Assembly (NCBI GenBank): GCA_902459845.2
Contig: CABPSV020000478.1
Coordinates: 1 to 15,615, forward strand
DNA from: Hepatocystis sp. ex Piliocolobus tephrosceles
Taxonomy: Eukaryota > Apicomplexa > Aconoidasida > Haemosporida > Plasmodiidae
DNA length: 15,615 nucleotides
Direction of reading: 5' to 3'
The number at the start of each line of letters is the position of its first letter. The first letter of the stretch is position 1. Shown piece by piece: positions 9,751 through 15,615 of this stretch. A model generated the notes under the pieces. That model saw nothing but the letters and a program-made list of their open reading frames with translations, was not told the DNA's origin and did no database searches. Made by a program: the position numbers and the translations under genes.

Positions 9751-10672
9751 AACGTGAAAAAAAAAAAAAAAAAATATACTTATATATTTTTAAAAATATG
9801 AGCATAAACTTCTAAAAAAAAAAAAAAAAAAACCTTTTATGTATGTTCAAAATGTAACTTATTGAATATTAAAAATTAAATAATTAATTGTAAATGATTA
9901 AGTAAACAAGTTATTAACAATAAAAAAAAACAAAATTCAGCAAGACATATAAAAAATAGTGTATAATAGAAATAAAAATAAAACTCATATTACACTTTTA
10001 CAAGAACGTACTTTTTAAATGACTTTTCAATTATAAAATAACCAAACACGTTGTTTTATGAAACTTGTTTATACATAAAGCTCTGTTGAGTAGAACTAAT
10101 AATTATTATCAAGTGCATTAAATATAAATTTACCTTTTATAATTTAATAAAATATATTTTAATTTTTAATAAAAAGTTTTTTTAAAAAAAAGTTTTAAAA
10201 AAAATTAAATTTTATATTACTAATGATTTTACTTTCGTTTTTTTTATATATCATTTTTTGTTTTATACTCATTTTAGTTTTTTCATTTTTATGAAAAAAA
10301 AAATAAATAAAATACATTATTTGATAAAAGTGCGTTGATAAAACTTCGAAACCCGTTTTGTTTTTTTATATAATAAAATTTACACAAAAACTAATAGAAG
10401 TGATTATTGTTAAAAAAAAAGGTAAAGTTAAAATATCTAATTACATAAAAATTGTTAAACTATATATTTATACATATAATGTAGATATATAAACTGTGAG
10501 GGATCAAAAATAGTAAAACATGACAACATATACGAAAAAAAAAAAAAAAAAAAAAAAAAACCAGAGCAAAATAAAGCAAATCAAAGCAAACCAATCGTAA
10601 GAAGCCCAAACTAAAAATAAACAATGTAAATATAGTAGTTATTAAGAAATTCATTACATTTGTTTATTCTTG

Positions 10673-10732
10673 TTTTATGTTTTATGTTTTATGTTTTATG
10701 TTTTATGTTTTATGTTTTATGTTTTATGTTTT

Positions 10733-10735
<3 letters not shown>
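10673..10735. repeat. 7-bp minisatellite (TTTTATG)
   Basis: About nine perfect tandem copies of TTTTATG are followed directly by a T run of about 27 bases (10734-10760). It is intergenic. The unit is not the Plasmodium telomere repeat (TTYAGGG). Confidence 0.9.
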
Positions 10736-10765
<30 letters not shown>

Positions 10766-11255
10766 GTTCTTTTTTATTGCTCCCTTTGTTTCTTTTGCTT
10801 TACATTTATAAAAATGGTTAGAAATTGGTAGTTGAGAAAAAGAATGGCCAAAACGTTGATTGAAACATTAGGTGAAACATTGAGTGAAACAATGGGTTGA
10901 AAGGTATATTTGAAAATGGGTTTAAAACGTTGAATTAATAAAATTTACAACTTTTCAATGAAAAAAAAATGGATTTATTACACCCGAAAATATATATGTA
11001 AATGTATATGTATATGTGTGTACGCTTGCATTTATGCATATATTTATGTATGTATAACTTAATCAAATTAAAACATTTTTTATTATAGCTGTAATATGTA
11101 TAACTAAAAAGGTGTATATAATTTTATAACAATAAAACATGCTTATGTAAATCAACATAAAAACAATCATGCATATTTTTGTTACATTTATATAATAAGG
11201 TACACTTATATAATAATGCAATCATATATGTACAACTTATGACGCTATTCAAGGA

Positions 11256-11287
<32 letters not shown>

Positions 11288-11937
11288 CAAAGTACAAATA
11301 TAATATAAGGGTGTATATCTTATAATGGTGTTTTAAAAAAAAGAATTAAAATTAACAAAAAGGAAAAGCAAAAAAAAAAACATTACATTGATTTAAACAA
11401 ATAGTATATTACAGACTAATTTTTTTCTTTATTGTAAAAAAAAAAAAAAAAAAAAAAAAATGAATATATTTAAGTATGTATTGGAGAGAGAAGAAAAATA
11501 AATATGTAATGAAAAAATAAACATGTAAATATATATATATACACGCTTATGATGTATATAATAATAATTTTTTTTTTTATGTACAACGCATCAATAGTAT
11601 AATAATATTATTGCCAGTGATGTTAATTATTTATATTTAAATTGTAAGTCAAATCCGCATGTCGTCATGTTTTAAGTATGTTTTTATCTTTTTTTTTTTT
11701 TTTTTTTTTTTTATGGTAATATCTTTGATAGTTTCTAATACCAAAGATAAATACGTACATATATATGTATATAATTACATGTACATATCCATGTATATGT
11801 ATAAAATTGTGAGTATATTAAATTCTTTTTCCTTTTTTCTAGTATCTTTTTACCGATTTGTTACATATTTCTTTTTTAAATTTTACTTTTTTATTCATGT
11901 CATTTTATTTTTTTATATATTCAAGGAGCACTCATGT

Positions 11938-12073
11938 TCTTTTTATACTTTTTTTATACTTTTTTTATACTTTTTTTATACTTTTTTTATACTTTTTTTA
12001 TACTCTTTTTATACTCTTTTTATACTCTTTTTATACTTTTTTTATATTTTTTTTATACTTTTTTTTTTTATAC
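11938..12073. repeat. 11-bp minisatellite (TTTTTTTATAC)
   Basis: About 12 copies of an 11-bp unit, with CTCTTTTTATA variants in the centre and longer T runs on the right. The period is not divisible by three, so all three plus-strand frames are open and give the same shifted Phe/Leu/Tyr repeat, which is a clear sign that these frames are not genes. Confidence 0.88.
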
Positions 12074-12419
12074 TTTTTTTTTTTATTTATTTTTTTTTTT
12101 TAACTGTATAACACTTGGTAAAAAAAAAGTTTTTATAATTTTTTTTTTTTATTTTTTTTTTTAGCAATTACGTACAAGTAATTATTGCAAGTGAGAGTTA
12201 TGTTTAAAAATACTCACAAATTTCCCATTTCATAATTTTTATTATATATTTTTTATATATTTTATATATATATACTTTTTTTTTTTTTTTTTTTACTTCA
12301 TTTTAATTTGTATTTTATTTTTATACATACATACATACATATATACATATATTTCCATTTATCCATCCACTTATCCACCCATTTATTTATTTATATATAT
12401 ATTTATCCATTCATTCATG

Positions 12420-12451
<32 letters not shown>

Positions 12452-12739
12452 CTATTTTATACATTGTGGTAAGTCACATTTTGGTATAATCACTTATACT
12501 TACATTCCTCTATCCTGTTTATAACATTCATGCTATTGTTTTAAATCTTTTTATGGAACTTTATAGAGGCACATATATTTGTACAACTGCATAATCACAT
12601 TTTTATATTTATACATACAAATTGTACATAATAAAAATTTCAGTTCTTTTTACATTCACACAACAGTAATTATATATAAAAATTAAAGCAATAAAAAAAA
12701 AAAAAAATTATGAAACAATAGAAAAAAACTTTTAAAAAT

Positions 12740-15615
12740 ATGGAACACAAGGAAATACATGAAAATAACGATACAGGTAACCCCCTATAAAACAATTTAT
12801 ACAACCTTATATATATATATATATATATATACATACTCATAATTTAAGTAATAAAAACTTTGCCATTTGATGCCTTTTCTCACATGTACATATTGTGCAT
12901 ATGTAATTGTTGTAATATATATATGTATGTTAACTTTTTTTTTTTTTTTTTTTTTTTTTTATGAAGATGTCAACGAAACAAATGAAAATATAAAAAGAGA
13001 AACTGCAGAAGAAAACAATTTATCTTTAGTAAAAAATGTTTCGTTAGGAAAGCATTTATTAATTGGAAGTTCTATAAAAAAAGGTAAAAAAAAAAAAAAA
13101 TAAATAAATAATAATAAAATAAAAACATATTACATTTTTTTTTTTTTTTTTATGCCTCTTATTAGTCGAACATTTATTTATAATTTATTGTTCCTTTTAA
13201 TTGCTTTATTTTATGTGTGTGTGTGTTTTTTTTTCGTTATTTTTTCGTTATTTTTTCGTTATTTTTTTGTTATTTCTTCGTTATTTTTTTGTTATTTTTT
13301 CGTTATTTTTTCGTTATTTTTTCGTTTTTTTTTCGTTATTTTTTCGTTATTTTTTCGTTATTTTTTCGTTATTTTTTCGTTATTTTTTCGTTATTTTTTC
13401 GTTATTTTGTTCTGTTATATATTGTTAAATCTATTATGTTTTTTATATATTTTTTTATGTGTCAACTTCTGTTTTTTTATTGATTTTCAATGCACATATT
13501 TTGCATTTGAATTAATTAATTTATATATATATGTGATTGTATAACAGGAATAAGTGTTAGTGTTAAAGGAAGGTCAGCTAACGCAGGTGCGCAAGCAAAA
13601 CAAGTGGGATCCGCTTGGAAAAGTAAAACTGAAAAAAATGCTGACGATAAAGAAAAAGATAAAGAAAAAAGAATAGACCACGAATCTTTTCCTGATTTAT
13701 TAGAATCAACTGAAAAAATAAAAGCAGAAACAGGTAAAGATAAGGATAAAAAGAAGAAACAATATAAAGATGGTAAAAAAGGTGATGAAATTTTTCTAAA
13801 CGGTATGGGAGGAGATGGTATAATTATGGATAAAATGAAAGTTGGTGTTAACATGTTAAATGAAAAAAAAAAATATGGTGTTAATGCTTTTGATGATTTT
13901 AAAAAGAATGACAGTTCATCTAAAAAACGCTTTGATCATGCTAATGATGGATCAAATGTATCAAATCTTAGTAATAATATGTCTAACGAGAATAGTGAAA
14001 TACATAATGGGTATATAATGCCAGGATTTAAAGGAACACATATGATTGGTTTTACATGTTTTTTAAAAAGAGGTCAACAAACACCACCTCCACCACCACC
14101 CACTATACCTGTAGATGATACAAATTATTTTCAAAATATTGATAATAAAGTTGGAATGCAAAAAAAACATATAAAAATGAATGCTCAGTTTAATCAGCAA
14201 TTAGATACTCCAAGAAGTATGGTTTCAAACATGGTACCTAACATTATACCTAACATGGTACCTAACATGGTACCTAACATGGTACCTAATATGGTACCTA
14301 ATATGGCACAGAACATGATACCTAATATGGTACCCAATATGTCCCATAATATGCAGAGTAGTATGCAAGGAAAAATACAGGGAAAAATACAAAATAGGAT
14401 GCACCAAAATATGAACATGAATACAAATATGAATACAAATATGAATACAAATATGAACATAAATATGAATACAAATATGAATACAAATATGAATACAAAT
14501 ATGAATACAAATATGAATACAAATATGAATACAAATATGAATACAAATATGAATACAAATATGAATACAAATATGAATACAAATATGAATACAAATATAA
14601 ATACAAATATAAATACAAATATAAATACAAATATGAGTATGAACCCAGGTCAACTACAACAAAGAAACAATATGATTAATCAAATGAATAATGAAGATAA
14701 GATGTATGAAAAGAATGAACAAAATAACAACAGGTTTGCATCAATAATGCATCACCAAATACAAAAAACGTCAGAAGATGGAAATAACACTTATAAAATG
14801 AATAACTACACAAGAAATTTGAAAGGATTTGATACTAGTAATAGTGAACATATTATGTCGAACAATAAAGTAATAAATAATCAAGGCATGGGTGGGATAC
14901 AGAATATGCAAGGAAATCATACAAATTATATGAAAAGAAATGATAAAAAAGAAGAACGAAATTATAAAAAAAAAGATCCAGGTATAGAAATGAATTGGAG
15001 AAATATAAATAATAAAAATGTTTTTGAAGATAAAATGAATAACAATATTATCAATAATACACTTAATATAAATAACACAAAAACAAATAATGCTTTTAAT
15101 AATAATAGTAATATTAATTACAATAATAATATACATTATAATAATTCTACTACAACAACAAACAATAATAATAGTGGAACTAAATCTGTTAGGAATTTTA
15201 ATACTATAAATAATAATATGAATAATATGAAAAATAATTATGCTAATAATAAAATAATGCATATGAATTATCAAAATGTAAGACAAGTTATGAATAATAA
15301 CAACAATGACAACACTAATGATAATAATAAGAACAATAACAGCAACAATAACAGCAACAGCAACGGCAGCAACAGTAACAGCAACAGCAACAGTAACAGT
15401 AACAGTAACAGTAACAGTAACAGTAACAGTAACAGTAACAGTAACAGTAACAGTAACAGTAACAGTAACAGTAACAGTAACAGTAACAGTAACAGTAACA
15501 GTAACAGTAACAGTAACAGTAACAGTAACAGTAAAAGCATCAGCAACAACAATAACAGTAATAACAACAGCAACAACAATAACAGTAATAACAACAGCAA
15601 CAACAATAACAGTAA
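12740..15615 (+). CDS. Met/Asn/Ser-rich low-complexity protein of unknown function, 5' three exons, truncated by window end
   Basis: Exons are 12740-12776, 12967-13083 and 13548 to the right edge, with introns of 190 and 464 nt. Both splice junctions are phase 1 with GT..AG ends, and an in-frame TAG lies just upstream of the ATG. At least 740 residues are encoded with no stop reached. Residues 1-51 are acidic and partly helical. Residues 52-130 are Lys/Asp/Glu-rich and include ESFPDLLE (97-104). About 204-240 is the least repetitive part, with MPGFKGTHMIGFTCFLKRG and a six-proline run (231-236). Then come an NMVP repeat (279-318), an MNTN repeat (342-413), a long Asn-rich stretch, and a Ser-Asn dipeptide array (667-712). 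No enzyme domain, signal peptide or membrane segment is visible. FP-x-L type motifs and Asn/Gln/Pro-rich disorder occur in RNA-granule and mRNA-binding proteins, but I would not assign a function on that basis. The gene model is firm; the function is unknown. Confidence 0.88.
13235..13406. repeat. 11-bp minisatellite in intron 2 of the Met/Asn-rich gene (CGTTATTTTTT)
   Basis: About 15 copies of an 11-bp unit fill the middle of the 464-nt intron 2 (13084-13547), with single-base variants (TGTTATTTTTT, CGTTATTTCTT). Because 11 is not divisible by three, all three plus-strand frames are open with Phe/Arg/Tyr/Val repeats; these are artefacts. The flanking exons 2 and 3 join in frame only when this array is spliced out. 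Confidence 0.92.
14228..14347 (+). repeat. In-frame 12-bp repeat encoding Asn-Met-Val-Pro
   Basis: Ten 12-bp units (AACATGGTACCT and variants) lie in exon 3. The first eight or nine read mostly NMVP, with variants NIIP, NMAQ and NMIP; the last degrades to NMSH. Synonymous AAC/AAT and CCT/CCC differences and substitutions at the edges suggest an older array than the neighbouring MNTN block. Each perfect copy contains GGTACC. Confidence 0.9.
14417..14632 (+). repeat. In-frame 12-bp repeat encoding Met-Asn-Thr-Asn, 18 copies
   Basis: Eighteen head-to-tail copies of ATGAATACAAAT lie in exon 3. Copy 4 reads MNIN; the last three begin ATA instead of ATG and read INTN. The eleven copies at 14465-14596 are identical at the nucleotide level, which points to recent expansion or homogenisation. 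Array length is likely to be polymorphic between isolates. Confidence 0.95.
15392..15529 (+). repeat. In-frame 6-bp repeat encoding Ser-Asn, 23 copies
   Basis: Twenty-three perfect copies of AGTAAC give an uninterrupted (Ser-Asn)23 tract. It is bordered by degenerate AGC/AAC/AAT Asn-Ser codons from about 15310 to the window end. The serine codons are AGT/AGC and the asparagine codon is AAC rather than the AAT that dominates elsewhere. The complementary strand gives a poly-leucine frame, which is an artefact. Confidence 0.95.

Larger units (their letters stand above)
9054..12739. promoter_or_regulatory. Divergent intergenic spacer between PS synthase and the Asn/Met-rich gene
   Basis: This 3.7 kb region has no supportable protein gene. 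It must contain the 5' flanks of both genes. It holds the 9-, 15-, 7- and 11-bp minisatellites listed separately, (TA)n runs at about 9460-9480 and 11258-11287, poly(A) or poly(T) tracts at about 9757-9773, 9814-9831, 10535-10560, 10734-10760, 11437-11460, 11691-11712, 12277-12294 and 12419-12447, and a TACA/ATCC tetranucleotide patch at about 12322-12415. A slightly less AT-rich patch at 10835-10935 has irregular GAAACATTGAGTGAAAC repeats. No RNA gene was recognised. Confidence 0.55.

Noticed and set aside
10673..10735. Interstitial telomere-like repeat (TTTTATG)
   Set aside because: The Plasmodium telomere unit is TTYAGGG; this heptamer has only one G and matches poorly.
11659..12164. Overlapping Phe/Tyr/Leu-rich frames in all three plus-strand phases
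   Set aside because: They come from an 11-bp tandem repeat and T runs; being open in three phases at once shows lack of coding constraint.
13084..13547. Retained intron as coding sequence
   Set aside because: The array inside is 11 bp per unit and the exon 2 frame meets a TAA shortly after the donor; removal joins exons 2 and 3 in frame.
14194..14653. Three overlapping minus-strand frames with Ile-His-Cys, Leu-Tyr-Ser and Phe-Ile-Val repeats
   Set aside because: All are antisense shadows of the MNTN and NMVP repeats.
15271..15606. Minus-strand poly-leucine frame of about 111 codons
   Set aside because: It is the complement of the Asn/Ser codon arrays of the plus-strand exon, which has firm splice junctions and a long consistent frame.

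Overview
The window looks like nuclear chromosomal DNA from a malaria parasite (Plasmodium). It is extremely A+T-rich. Long poly(dA:dT) tracts and (TA)n runs fill the spacers. Coding regions carry asparagine- and lysine-rich low-complexity inserts, and introns are short, AT-rich and GT..AG. Two genes are recognisable eukaryotic housekeeping genes. The species cannot be fixed from the sequence alone. The mixed-base minisatellites would suit a non-falciparum species, but that is only an impression.

Layout, left to right. (1) 232-1977, minus strand: an apparently complete, intronless gene for the alpha subunit of the signal recognition particle receptor. (2) 1978-4711: a 2.7 kb divergent spacer with poly(A), (TA)n and two minisatellites. 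(3) 4712-5677, plus strand: an intronless gene for a 321-residue protein that I do not recognise. (4) 5678-5989: a short convergent spacer. (5) 5990-9053, minus strand: an 11-exon gene for a base-exchange type phosphatidylserine synthase, reconstructed here exon by exon. Most of its exons are too short to show up as long open frames. (6) 9054-12739: a 3.7 kb divergent spacer with several minisatellites and no supportable gene. (7) 12740 to the right edge, plus strand: the first three exons of a large Met/Asn/Ser-rich low-complexity protein of unknown function, cut off by the window end.

The genes form no operon. They alternate minus, plus, minus, plus, giving two large divergent (promoter-side) spacers and one small convergent (3'-side) spacer. 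Two products act at the ER membrane: the SRP receptor docks ribosomes for protein translocation, and PS synthase makes phosphatidylserine. Nothing shows that this is more than chance neighbourhood. From memory, P. falciparum chromosome 13 has SRP receptor alpha and PS synthase genes close together with one unknown gene between, which would make this a syntenic block; I could not check that here.

The most striking structural feature is the density of short-unit minisatellites, with at least eleven arrays of 6-15 bp units. Those inside exons have units divisible by three (12, 12 and 6 bp), while several in spacers and introns do not (7, 11 and 13 bp). I found no mobile element, CRISPR array, tRNA, rRNA or previously undescribed system.
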